NCBI GenBank assembly: GCA_030141605.1
Contig: JAQGDQ010000113.1
Span: 267,501 to 329,500, forward strand
Direction: 5' to 3'
DNA: 62,000 nt
From: Tubiluchus corallicola
Taxonomy: Eukaryota; Priapulida; Priapulimorpha; Priapulimorphida; Tubiluchidae
Below, one piece after another: positions 1 to 10,478 of the stretch. The position numbers and the translations under genes were made by a program. Every line of letters begins with the position of its first letter. Positions within the stretch are counted from its first letter, which is position 1. The notes beneath the pieces were generated by a model. The model was not told the DNA's origin. It worked only from the letters and a program-made list of their open reading frames with translations, and ran no database searches.

Positions 1-112
1 AAAAGGCAATAAAGAATTAGGTTGTGAGTTGAGTGTTTGGCAACTAACCATTTTTTACTGCAACAAACAATGATTGTCGGAACATTTCAAGTTCTTTTTT
101 TTATTTTTTCAG

Positions 113-172
113 GTAGTTGACATGCTGCCAATGATGAAGTTTGCATTGGTGTTTCAAAGGAACTCCTTGTAA
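113..172 (+). CDS. possible terminal exon of an upstream gene (partial)
   Basis: A long pyrimidine tract ending in cag at 110-112 looks like a strong splice acceptor. The following frame gives about 19 residues (VVDMLPMMKFALVFQRNSL) and a TAA at 170-172. It could be the last coding exon of a gene lying left of the window, with the AT-rich stretch after it as 3' UTR (an AATAAA lies near 529). No family is recognisable from so short a peptide, and a 5' UTR exon of the NEK1 gene is an equal alternative. Confidence 0.22.
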   Translation, partial: VVDMLPMMKFALVFQRNSL

Positions 173-1543
173 TTATTCCATTCATTCTACAAATGCTTGA
201 TAAGCAAAGAAATCTTAGTGGTAAATGTTTTATTAAATGTATACATGCAAAAAATTATATTGATCAGCTCTTTATTTGAGGAACCATTGTTTCTTTTCTA
301 TATTTAAATTTAATTTTAAACTCCATTTAAATTTACTCTTGTCTTTTATTTTACAATCACATTTTGTGAAGCTGCTTCTCTGGCAATCTTTTTGTATGTA
401 ACAGACCTGAACAGGCAACTGCTTTTAGCGCTCACATTGTAAAAAGCTTTTTATCGATTTAAAGATATAAGATCTGAGATAGTGATAAAGCATGAGTTGC
501 ATTTACACTACAAGCTAGGTTTAAACACAAATAAAATACTTATTGTCACTTCCTCACCCCTATTTTGTGTTTCCATATTAATCCATGTGTTTGGTTAATT
601 TTAAATTATCAGTTACGTTATTACTAACTGTAATGTGTTGTGAGCAGTTTCATTTAGCTTTTTTGTATTTCATGATTGCAATGATTCGTCTTAGCTATGT
701 AATTTACCAAGGTATGCAACGCAAGAATTAGTTCTTTTTTACAAAAAATACAGTACAGGCATTTGTTATATAAGATTGTTTTGGCTACTTATTTTCACCA
801 TAGTGGAGATTTATTATATTTTAAAGTTGAACTAACTGGCCAGTCATTGTTCATAAAAAATTCTCAATTACTTCTCAGTTAACATTACTGAACTAATGTT
901 ATTTTCTAACTTCAAATTTTAAAATTCAGAAAAAACCATCTGCCTTTTCTACGTTTATATGAAAATAATTATAAGAGATTTCCAAATTTTTTTGTAAAAG
1001 AATAGACATATTTTCCACAAACTCTTGAAATTTATCAAAATAAGGTTACACCTCAATTATTGCTTTATTTGAAATTTGGGGTTTATGATGACTGGCTAGT
1101 AATAAAAACATGATGAAAACAGTGATATAGCTTCTATAGTTGTATTTATACTGTAGATCAGTTTATGGTTCTAAAGAATAAACAGTTATATAAATTTGAA
1201 AAATTTATATATTTTTTTCCTATTTCTAGCTTACATATGTTGTATGTGTAGTAGTTCAAGATTCACACTTTTTGTGATATAAAGTTTTGGACCGTATTGT
1301 CATTTTACAGTTAACTTTCTTAAAAAAAGGTTATGAAATCAAAAATTACTTATAGTAACATTAATTTTTTAACAGTAACATCAATTTAGTAATTAACATT
1401 AGTAGCTTGGCCCAATTAAAATTGGTCTATTTTCGACATCAATTTTTCCTAGTAGGATTGCAGATTTGTGTATTACTAATAATACATTTCTATTTTTGTG
1501 TCACTATGTTTGAACTTAAAATTATGCTTCTACTATTTTTCAG
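173..1543. other. AT-rich noncoding stretch, probably NEK1 5' intron or promoter
   Basis: No credible coding signal is seen. The stretch ends in a pyrimidine-rich acceptor (tctactatttttcag, cag at 1541-1543), 41 bases before the NEK1 start codon. The last part is therefore probably an intron in the 5' UTR. I could not identify the matching donor or a TATA box with confidence. Confidence 0.4.
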
Positions 1544-1584
1544 GTTCTGTTTAAAAACACCATTTATTGGCAGGAGATCTCATA

Positions 1585-4500
1585 ATGGACAACTATGACC
1601 ATGTAAGGGTTGTTGGTGAAGGAGCATTTGGAAAAGCTATGCTTGTGAAGGCAAAAGATGATGGTGGGCAGTATGTCATCAAGCGGATTAACATGACTAA
1701 AATGTCAAGAAGGGAGCGAGAGGAAGCAAGAAAGGAGGTATCTGTCCTCTCGCAGATGCGACATCCATACATTGTCAGATACCGGGAGTCATTCGAGGAA
1801 GAAGCAACCTTGCACATTGTGATGGAGTTCTGCGATGGTGGTGATTTGTTTACCCACTTAAATGCTCAGCATGGAGTTCTGTTGCCTGAGAGTAAGATTC
1901 TTGACTGGTTTACACAAATCTGTCTGGCCGTCAAGCACATGCATGATCGTAAGATTCTCCACCGTGACCTAAAATCCCAAAACGTGTTTTTAACACTAGA
2001 CGGTAAAGTTAAGATTGGCGACTTTGGCATAGCCCGAATTTTAACCCACACTCAGGATTTCGCGCGCACTTGCATCGGTACTCCGTATTATCTGTCACCA
2101 GAAATTTGTGAAAACAAACCATATAATAACAAAAGTGATGTGTGGTCTTTGGGTTGCATTTTATACGAAATGGCAACTCTTCGACACCCATTTGAGGCGG
2201 GAAATATGAAAAATTTAGTGCTGAAGATTGTTCGTGGTTCATATCCTCCTGTATCGAATGTGTTTTCTTATGATTTAAGAAATTTAATTGCCCTTCTGTT
2301 TAAGCGAAACCCTAAAGATCGACCATCGATTAATAATGTACTGAAAAAGAATTTTATATTCAAGCATGTTCAGAAACTCTTGTCAGAGGAACAGTTATGT
2401 GATGAGTTTGGAGAAAGTTACGGTCAAGCAGCAAAAGATGAAGTTAGCCGAAAAACCCGCACTACAACACGAGCAGTGCCATCTGGCATGAAAATAGAGA
2501 AAATGCCGATTAATTCTCAGCGCAAAATTGAAGAGCAACAGAGAAACTTAGCCGTGCGAAGAGAGAACTTGATTCAGAAAGAGAAGCAGCGGCGCGAGAG
2601 TTTACGACAGATCGATAATCATCAAAGGCATCTTAAAGCGGTAGAGAAAAGGAGAAGGCTGTCAGAGGTTAACAAAGCACGTGAGCAAGGTTGGAAAGAT
2701 GTTGTTACTCCGGTACCTGCACCACCTGACGCACCTTGTGTACAGGATGTAGGTGCTCCAGCCGAACACAAACCGTATAATTTTTTTATGGAAGAGTTGA
2801 ATGCTATGAAAAAGAACCGAAATGTTAAACAGCAAAAAATTGGTGGGCCTTCAGCACATAAGGCAGGAGTGAAGAGGCAGCCAAGTGATGCAGAAGCTGA
2901 GCAAGCTAAACACGTTGAAGAATTTCTGGCACGCAAAAGGCAAGCAGCTGCAAACAAAGCCAGATGTCGTGATGATGAACCGCCAATGCATTACCAAACT
3001 CCCAGAAAACCCAGTGCTAAAGAAGTAAATGCATTACCTGCAAATAAAAAAGCTGGTGAACAGGAGTATTTAGCAAAGTTGCAAGCTATTCGTGTCCAAA
3101 ACTTTCAGGAGCGTCGCATGCTTCATGAAAAGTACGCTGCACGAGCAGTTGCAAGGAGCAGTACTCCTTCAAGTGTGGCTCAGCCAGCTAATGAAAATCA
3201 GAAACAAGTCCAACAAAAGGAAGCATTTAATGTTAAAGTGCAACATGAACACGAGGCTTCTGCAGTGAAAGAGAAAATGGCATTTCAACAAAAACCATTG
3301 CAAGAATTAGCTAACCAAATGCGAGCTATAAGTCAAGAAAAACCAAAAGCAGTGCCGCTACCCACCGAATATGCAGCCAAACTTGCAAAAGAACACAAAC
3401 CCGACCATATGGAAGAAAGACATCTTGAACAACATAAAAGACCAAAGTGGGGTAAGGTTGACGTCAAAGATATAGAAAATATGCCTCTTGAAGAAACAGC
3501 ATCTCATATGGATTCAACAGGTGTTTCAGAAGTACAGCAGTATCCTGCTGCTAGGAAAAAGTGGGAAGGACCATCGGAGTCTGTTTTAATCAAACTTGGT
3601 GAAGCAAGTTTAGTAGATCAAAGTATACCTATGGAAAAGACTGTTGATCAGTCCGCAGCTACTCAGAAACATGATGCTATGATGGATAAAAATGTAAAAG
3701 GTCTGGAAAAGCAGCCACCATCTCAGGAAAAAGCTGTTTCCTTTGATGTTAAAGTAAATAAAGCAGAATCTCAGGTGCCTCTTGGTAGTAAAAAGAAAAT
3801 TCCAGTTCAGAAACCTGTTGCATTTGTTGTTGAAATGGGAAGTGAATCGAGACAGTCACCCACGGGAAAGAAGCTGGTTGCTGTTTCCGAAGGAGGTATT
3901 GGAGAAACTGTTGTATTAAAAAAAACAGAGGTAGTGCAGCCCAGTGATGCTAAAACAAATGTGGAAAAAATGGACATGAACAAAAAGACTGTCAAACCTG
4001 TTGTAGAAGATATTAACAAAACAGTTACGCTGAATAAAGCAAGTGTTGCACAGGCTAGTATTGATAAAGAAGATGTGGCAGCAGGTGAAAGCAAAAGGGC
4101 TGTCAAACCTGTTTCTGGAGATATCGAGGAAACTATTAAAACAAGCGTACAAGATGTCATGCATGCTGGGAGTGACAAAGAGAATGCAGAACTCGAAAAA
4201 TGCAGAAAGTTAGGCAAGCCTGTCGTTACTAAAGCAAAATCAACGGCAAAAGTCTTAGGAGAGCCAAAGAGCAACGAAGTGCAGTTGGAAAGTGTACCAG
4301 AAAGCAGAAAACCTACTGCATCTAGACCTGTATCAGCCTTTACAAAACTTACTCACTTGATAAAGGGAAAAGGTAAGGGTGTTAAAGACCCAACAGATCC
4401 TAAAGGTGAAAGTGAAATGCATGCTGATGGTCCAATTTGTACTAACCCGAGTAATCCTATGAAGGCTTTACAAGGACCAAAGAGTGAAGAATATTCTGTA

Positions 4501-5571
4501 AAGTATGTAAATGATAATAGCACAAAGTCTGCTGACCTTGAAACTGTCTCCAAGGAGAAAAAAGATGGCACAAAAGGTAAGAAAGCAAAACAGGTGCATT
4601 CAGTTAATAACAATGCAAATAAGGATGCTGATATAGTCCAAAAAGGGCAATATAGTGAAATGTGTTACAGTGATAGGTCAACATCCCCGCAAGGCTGCAA
4701 TAATCAACAAATGAACATTGTTGGGGAGTCAGCACCAGATGGTGATTGTGGTAAACAAATAGGTGACTGTGATAAAGAAAGGCCAAATATTTTTAAGTGT
4801 TGGCAAGTTGATAGCATACATCCTGAAGTTGAAAGGATTTTTGAAAACATTTCACATGATTCCAAATGCATAAAACAACTTTGTGAAGTGTCACACTATG
4901 ATGAACTAGTCTCCAGCTTACGTTTGGGATCGTATGATGCAAAAGCTAGTTTCTTACGCACGTGTTCACTACCTGACCTAAGAAAGGAAAAACGATCGTC
5001 TCCAGACAAGATTTCTAGCAGCCAGTTAAACATGATCAGCAATGTAAATGATAATAATTGTAATGCTGTGACTTACACAAGTGATTTTGAAAGCTTTAGT
5101 TCTGCTAACGACACTGAATGCAGAGACTTAGAAGATATTAAACAAAGTTATGAGAAAATACTCAAGCTTGATGACACCCAAAGTGACTTTGAGGATGATG
5201 TTGAAGCTGAACTGTATTATTCTTGTGAACAATTTGATAGTGAAAGCACAGAATCATGTTCTGTCCGAAGTGATAGTGATATGTGGAGTGAAGAAAATCA
5301 GGAATGTGATGAAAAAAAGGAGAAGATTGCTGACTATGCTAGTGTATTTGAGCGTCTTGAAGAAGTTCGTGTCCGCTTAGAAAAGGATCTTGGTGGAGAC
5401 TTGTTCTTGAAAGCTTACCGGGTTCTGGAGGATATACAGAATGAGGAGGAGGACGGAAGGGAAGAGAGTTGTTGTCGGCTTGTGGAAAACATCATAGGAC
5501 AAGAAAATATGCATTTGTACCCGCAAATTTTGCATTTGGTAATGGCTGATGGTGCATATACGGATGTCTAA
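1585..5571 (+). CDS. NEK1: NEK1 orthologue, NIMA-related serine/threonine kinase, 1328 aa, single coding exon
   Basis: NEK1 is a cilium- and centrosome-associated kinase also linked to DNA-damage signalling. The kinase domain is at about residues 4-258: glycine loop GEGAFG 11-16, lysine K33, helix-C glutamate E51, HRD 126-128, DFG 146-148, activation-loop T162 and GTPYYLSPE 165-173. These match human NEK1 numbering. Further NEK1 marks follow: a basic coiled coil, NKAREQGW, AKHVEEFLARKRQ and YLAKLQAIRVQNFQER. The C-terminus carries LRTCSLPDL and ends in a conserved block with ILHLVMADGAY, as in vertebrate NEK1. The start is the ATG at 1585, which gives MDNYDHVRVVGEG and aligns with the family N-terminus. 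The middle (about residues 560-1050) is Lys/Glu/Val-rich and poorly conserved. Vertebrate NEK1 has dozens of exons, but here the whole frame is unbroken while nearby genes have 7-10 exons. That suggests retroposition or massive intron loss. The intact frame argues against a pseudogene. Confidence 0.95.
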   Translation: MDNYDHVRVVGEGAFGKAMLVKAKDDGGQYVIKRINMTKMSRREREEARKEVSVLSQMRHPYIVRYRESFEEEATLHIVMEFCDGGDLFTHLNAQHGVLLPESKILDWFTQICLAVKHMHDRKILHRDLKSQNVFLTLDGKVKIGDFGIARILTHTQDFARTCIGTPYYLSPEICENKPYNNKSDVWSLGCILYEMATLRHPFEAGNMKNLVLKIVRGSYPPVSNVFSYDLRNLIALLFKRNPKDRPSINNVLKKNFIFKHVQKLLSEEQLCDEFGESYGQAAKDEVSRKTRTTTRAVPSGMKIEKMPINSQRKIEEQQRNLAVRRENLIQKEKQRRESLRQIDNHQRHLKAVEKRRRLSEVNKAREQGWKDVVTPVPAPPDAPCVQDVGAPAEHKPYNFFMEELNAMKKNRNVKQQKIGGPSAHKAGVKRQPSDAEAEQAKHVEEFLARKRQAAANKARCRDDEPPMHYQTPRKPSAKEVNALPANKKAGEQEYLAKLQAIRVQNFQERRMLHEKYAARAVARSSTPSSVAQPANENQKQVQQKEAFNVKVQHEHEASAVKEKMAFQQKPLQELANQMRAISQEKPKAVPLPTEYAAKLAKEHKPDHMEERHLEQHKRPKWGKVDVKDIENMPLEETASHMDSTGVSEVQQYPAARKKWEGPSESVLIKLGEASLVDQSIPMEKTVDQSAATQKHDAMMDKNVKGLEKQPPSQEKAVSFDVKVNKAESQVPLGSKKKIPVQKPVAFVVEMGSESRQSPTGKKLVAVSEGGIGETVVLKKTEVVQPSDAKTNVEKMDMNKKTVKPVVEDINKTVTLNKASVAQASIDKEDVAAGESKRAVKPVSGDIEETIKTSVQDVMHAGSDKENAELEKCRKLGKPVVTKAKSTAKVLGEPKSNEVQLESVPESRKPTASRPVSAFTKLTHLIKGKGKGVKDPTDPKGESEMHADGPICTNPSNPMKALQGPKSEEYSVKYVNDNSTKSADLETVSKEKKDGTKGKKAKQVHSVNNNANKDADIVQKGQYSEMCYSDRSTSPQGCNNQQMNIVGESAPDGDCGKQIGDCDKERPNIFKCWQVDSIHPEVERIFENISHDSKCIKQLCEVSHYDELVSSLRLGSYDAKASFLRTCSLPDLRKEKRSSPDKISSSQLNMISNVNDNNCNAVTYTSDFESFSSANDTECRDLEDIKQSYEKILKLDDTQSDFEDDVEAELYYSCEQFDSESTESCSVRSDSDMWSEENQECDEKKEKIADYASVFERLEEVRVRLEKDLGGDLFLKAYRVLEDIQNEEEDGREESCCRLVENIIGQENMHLYPQILHLVMADGAYTDV

Positions 5572-6078
5572 TATTAGCTGTTTAATTTTTATGCTATTAT
5601 CAAAGCGTGTTTGTTGACACTGACTTTTCTACAAATCTTCTGTGCGATGCAAGTTTGATGATTTTTGTGATACAGTTATTTGTGATCAAATTAAAGCAAG
5701 TGAGAATGTTCTTCATGCATGTGGAATTATGTGATATATACTAGCATCCGTCCTTAGTGTGTCATCAATATAGTTGTTAGATATAGAAGTTGCTGGCACA
5801 ATACTTGTTCAGAGGTTGTTATTAAAAAGTTGAAAAGTTATCAGAATTATTTGCTTGTATTTTAGAAGAACTATACATTTCTCTATCTGTCCATGAATTG
5901 TTACACTGTAATTTTTCTTTGCACTGTTTTTATGACAGCAAATCGGCTGTTGTATCATTATCATTATTGCTTTGTTGTGATGTAGTATTGCCGACTGAGA
6001 GAGGAAAAGAATTGAGCTATGTGTTTTTGTTTTATTACCAAAGACTTCAGTTGGTTGTGATTTACAAATTGTTTGTTT

Positions 6079-6119
6079 TTATTATTATTACTATTATTAT
6101 TATTATTATCATCATCATT
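6079..6119. repeat. (ATT)n/(ATC)n microsatellite in the NEK1 3' UTR
   Basis: An imperfect trinucleotide run (attattatt changing to atcatcatc) lies about 500 bases after the NEK1 stop and just before a polyadenylation signal. It is probably within the 3' UTR. Confidence 0.7.
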
Positions 6120-6150
6120 ACATATGTACTGAAACTGTAGAAAATACCAA

Positions 6151-6156
6151 AATAAA
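6151..6156 (+). promoter_or_regulatory. candidate polyadenylation signal of NEK1
   Basis: AATAAA lies 580 bases after the stop codon, followed about 20 bases later by a T-rich segment (ctttaattttttgctg). This is the usual arrangement for cleavage and polyadenylation. An earlier variant signal, ATTAAA near 5821, could also serve. Confidence 0.5.
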
Positions 6157-6189
6157 CATAGCCTGTCTTTAATTTTTTGCTGCAATCGC

Positions 6190-7120
6190 TTTGTATTTCA
6201 GTTATCAATGTCTTGTTCAAGATGAAGAGTAGCAGTGATTAATTTCGACATCATAATTTTTTAAGGTCACTAAGTCGTATACGCGCTTCACGTGAATAAT
6301 ATTATTGAAACAGTTATGCTGACTGTAATATTGCACAAAACATTAATTTTTCCTGTTGATAGATATTAAAAAACAGCGTTATGTAAACAGAATAGAACCT
6401 ATAATTATTTAAGATCACTATCTAGTAACCGAAATTTAAACATACATAAGATAAAGTATATTCACAATAAGACGGTCTAATTTGCGAAACTCGCAAAATA
6501 CGGTTTTAAAGAAATGGGACATGCCACGCCCCAGCTCTTGGTAATAGGCCCAAACAACATAGAAGTTTTGTTTAATTTAACGAGCTCAGTTTAGCCCACA
6601 AGAAGTACTGTAAATTGCATAATCACATTTAGTTTTGCTGAGCGAGTTTTCAGTTTGCTGAGCTGCTTTCTTTGCCATATTTTTCAATCAAGAAACTAGC
6701 GCTAACGTTTCCATTACAATTGAAAGGTAACAAATAAACAATTATCACCTTTAATTAGTAAATTATTTGATGCTTTTCTGAAATAATAAAATTTCTTTCA
6801 AAAAACGCGATAAAAGTTTTTGATTGCACTAATACTGATTGTCACTAATATCACTCCTTTATTTTGTTTCGCTCACTAGTTTTTGCACGTTTTAAGATCT
6901 AAAGGCGTCATTTAGCCGAATTACGCCAAATTTATTTTAACATACTACACGTTTAAGATAATTATGTGGAAAAATATGAGTACCAAAAAACTGCGAAATT
7001 CGCAATGAATGAATCAATAAATAATAAATACAAAAAGAGGTGTCTTACAAAACTGTCTCTTTACATTATAATAGCCTACTTTGGATAGTATTAGGTTATT
7101 CGTTTTTAAAGTAGGGCCTA
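6190..7120. other. intergenic stretch, nothing recognised
   Basis: AT-rich sequence without a long frame, splice-flanked exon or simple repeat that I can support. It lies between the NEK1 3' end and a SINE. Confidence 0.4.
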
Positions 7121-7124
7121 ACTG

Positions 7125-7275
7125 GGTTTATGACCAGGTGGTATTGTCTAAAGATAACGCGTGCGCTTTCCGTCTGGGAGGTCATGAGTTCAACACTGGG
7201 GTTATACCAAAGACTTCAAAAAGTTGCTGTGCCAGGCGCGTGGTTTTTATGCCAAATATGGGGTAATAATAATAA
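7125..7275 (+). mobile_element. tRNA-derived SINE
   Basis: The segment has an A-box-like start (ggtggtattgtctaaagata), then cgcgtgcgctttccgtctgggagg, then a B-box-like gagttcaacactgggg, then ataccaaagacttcaaaa and an (aat)n tail near 7263. This order (tRNA head, shared body, short simple tail) is that of tRNA-related SINEs found in many marine invertebrates. The pol III boxes are mutated, so it is an old copy. Confidence 0.6.
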
Positions 7276-7689
7276 TCTCTGTTATGTAGGTGTAGCTTGT
7301 CATTTACAGTCGGCGAAAACAAATCTCATGCAACCTTTTGTAGTGCGTTGAATTTAAAGCTGACTTTAATATAAAGGTTATTATTATACGTATTAGCATG
7401 TAAACGTTGTCTTTAGTAGTCAATTGTAGCTATTTTTAGCTACAGATAGTTACAGATATTAGTCAATCATAGTTGTCCCAAATTTCGAAAACAGGCTCAA
7501 CTTCCTCCACCTAACGTTTTGCAATTTACCACTAATTTTCAAACATCGACAACAACAGAAAAGACATTATCGCCTTTTTCCAATTAGAAAACATTGTTAG
7601 TGACACTCTGCAACATGAGGAAGGGTAACGGCATGTACTAGTAATTCAGGTTATGTTGCTAATGATATATAACATCACAAGGTGAATTA

Positions 7690-8190
7690 CCTGTCAGAAG
7701 GAATCGACCGTTCAGACAACCGAGTTTTTCTCTCCGACATCGAACTCGCAAGTGTGGTTTGCTCTGCGAGTTACTGTTGGCAAATTATTGCAAGCTCTCT
7801 GACAGTTGCTGCCAGCTGATTTCCTGCGGGTTACTGTCTAGTGTGAACGCCGAGTTGTGTCGAAGAGTAGCTCGCAACAAATTTTGCTCTCTAGTCTAAA
7901 TACTCTTGCGAGTTACTTGACGAGTTAAGTGGCGTTTACTTAGCATCCGGAATGCGTATGCGTTAGTAGGGTGCGGAATAGATATATTCGATTTGTACTG
8001 TTTTCAATGCACTCGCTTGTCAGACCTGCATTGTGCTTTGTTTTTTTCTGCAGCTAATTCACACTGATTTTTATTCCCCAGCTATTTCGCCGGTGAACAA
8101 CGCATAACGCATACGCATTCCTGATTTTAGTAAGCGGCACTTTAACTTGGCGAGATAACTCGCTAGTCTGAACGCGCTGTAATACATGCA
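7690..8190. repeat. degenerate repeat rich in cgagttac / tagtctgaacgc motifs
   Basis: Short motifs recur in both orientations: cgagttac, ctcgcaa, and tagtgtgaacgc / tagtctgaacgcg. The segment is clearly GC-richer than its surroundings. A related piece sits at 34120-34250, with gagtaactcgcagcaa, gtctaaacacgccag, gagttacttggcgag and tctgaatgcgc. I read both as remnants of a non-autonomous DNA transposon family, but neither the terminal repeats nor a target-site duplication could be fixed. Confidence 0.45.
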
Positions 8191-8269
8191 TAATTGTCTT
8201 AGCGATTTGACTTTTCAGCACAGATCAGAATTCCTTGAAATGAATTCTAGCCTACCAGGTTTGCTAATA

Positions 8270-9775
8270 ATATATATATTAGCATTATTATATTATTATA
8301 ATTCTTTATTTTTAAAAACTATGTACAGAATACATTCCCTCTATTTGTAGGATATGTTTAAAATTTCTAAAAGCATTTACAACGTATTAAACCTATTCAT
8401 ATATATATAATTTAGAATCCAACGCATGAGACACATTGAACAACAACGATCATATACAATAGACATAGTTACAAATTGTAATCTACATAATAAACGATAA
8501 CGAACATATTTTAATACTTGATAACAAAAATTTACACACATTATACACTATGAAAAACAGCGAGTACAATTATAATAATATAATTACCAATTTTAATGTA
8601 AATTCACATAATCACAAATAAAAATAAAAACAGCATATAGAAAATACGACGAGAGTTGTAAAATTTCATCATCAACAGACTGTTTATATACGAGCGAAAA
8701 ACGATAGGAATTCATCCGAGATAAGACTTGCAAAAGCATTTATAGCATTATTATCCCGGCTTGAGAAAACATAGTCCGAATCTAACGTAGGCAGAGTGCT
8801 AATAAAATCATTTCTTTTGGCTTGGTTTACTAATGTACATTCAAATAATAAATGATGTCCAGACTGAGGGCTTAATAAGCAGTTACATGTGCTATTAGGA
8901 GCCTGCCCAATTTTGTACAAAAATATTCCTTAAAATTTCCCTGCTTAAGTAATAAACTGAAAGCTAAAACTTCTAATTTTCTCCTGCCCAAAGAGACAGG
9001 GAATTGCATGGGCTTTATTAAAAACTTTTATCGGGTTAATACTGGTGTTTGTACATTGATACTTGTGGCGACATTTATTTATCCACATATGCAACACATA
9101 ATTGTCAATGTCACTTTTTGTTTTGAAACGTAGATGGTGGTAAAGATGCTATATCCACGTTACGCCAGTTTATATCTTTACTGATTTTTAAAAATTCGCC
9201 TGTATAGGCTAGTAATTGAAGTAAAAAGTGATTATGAATAAGATGAGGATTTGCATGACTATTTATCAAATCTAATTTGACAATATCATCATTTGAGGCA
9301 GATAGTACTTTCAGGATAAATTTTGCAGCTACACTTTTAAAGATTATGTCGAGAGGTGGCAGACCACAGATCAACTCTAATTTTTCACGAGACGGGTGAA
9401 AGTTACAGCCTGTTCCAGTTTTCATAACATCATATATAAGACCATCAAAGAAGCTATGTTTCCAAGCTTCCAACCATCCAAGCTGGAGCACCATACAAAA
9501 TTATAGATAGTGTAAGGGTTTACAGTACAGACACTAAAACCTTTGTAGAGGTTACATTTTCGTTTGATTTGTAACCATCTATACCATGCTTTTTTCCTGA
9601 CGTTATTGATTTGTAACTCAAAAGACAACTGCTTGTCTATAACAACACCTAGCACCTTAATGCTGTGCACGTAATTAATGCTTTGATTCCCAATTTTCAA
9701 AATGACATTTTGGTTTTCCATGCCAAAAAGGTAAAACCTCAGTTTTACCAGGCAATTATATATTAGAATCATATA
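8270..9775 (-). pseudogene. degraded non-LTR retrotransposon (RT C-terminal part to 3' end)
   Basis: Read on the minus strand, 9772-9422 gives an RT thumb-type segment (IKVLGVVIDKQLSFELQINN, then KKAWYRWLQIKRK). 9494-9111 continues in another frame with EKLELICGLPPLDIIFKSVA, typical of the region after RT in LINEs. 8920-8684 carries the Cys/His end CNCLLSPQSGHHLLFECTLV. Frameshifts and missing pieces separate the blocks, and the palm with the catalytic box is absent, so it is dead and 5'-truncated. The 3' side fades into AT-rich sequence and a (TA)n run near 8270. The clade is not certain (Jockey/I-like or CR1-like). Confidence 0.7.
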
Positions 9776-9896
9776 TTTTAAATTTTCTGAGACCCCTACT
9801 TTTTATCTTTCATTTCCATGTCTAAATTCTCCGCAACAAGCAATTAACAATTAAACGATTATCAAAGCAATTATATTTTTCACGCTAGATCTTCAC

Positions 9897-9904
9897 TATA
9901 AAAG
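9897..9904 (+). promoter_or_regulatory. TATA-box-like sequence upstream of SLC7A gene A
   Basis: TATAAAAG lies 575 bases before the gene A start codon. A pyrimidine-ending acceptor (gttttag, 10438-10444) sits between them, so a 5' UTR exon starting near 9927 and spliced to 10445 is possible. In AT-rich DNA such a match is weak evidence. Confidence 0.25.
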
Positions 9905-10478
9905 CATAGAGACGAAGACCCGGCAACGTACCTAAGTGCGCGCAGATGCTTGGAAAAACAAAAAACGCCTATCTGAGCAAACTGTAGATTTAGCCAAACT
10001 ATTTTCCGTGATTTATGGAGTCGAAAAGCGAGTTTTGTGGAAACTACGTAACTTGAACTTTGACTTTGTACCGAAAGGGCTTACACTGGAGTTTGTTATA
10101 GTAATCCTACGTCAAGTGCCAAATTACTCAATAAAAGCAACAGTGAGCTTACAACAGTGACGAAAGGTTAACTTTCAGTGTTAAAAAATTTCTGAACGCT
10201 TGTGACTGAGTCGTTTTGTGAGTAAAGTATTGATCTAAAATATTAAACGACTTTATTTTACAAGTACAAAATAAAAGAGTAAGTAAATAAATAAAAATCA
10301 TTTGCCTTTGTAAAACAAAATTTTGGAAGTAACAATTACAATGCGCATATAAGCTACTATTAAATTTCGTTTACGTTTTTTCATTAAAGTAATGAAAATC
10401 TCAATATGTGAAGTAATGCTATGGATCTTTTAAAACCGTTTTAGCAACTTGCGTGGGCGTGCGAAAGAGGCTGCAAAC

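Noticed and set aside
3807-4274. 155-codon minus-strand frame within NEK1
   Set aside because: Low-complexity shadow of the Lys/Val-rich NEK1 middle region. It resembles no known protein.
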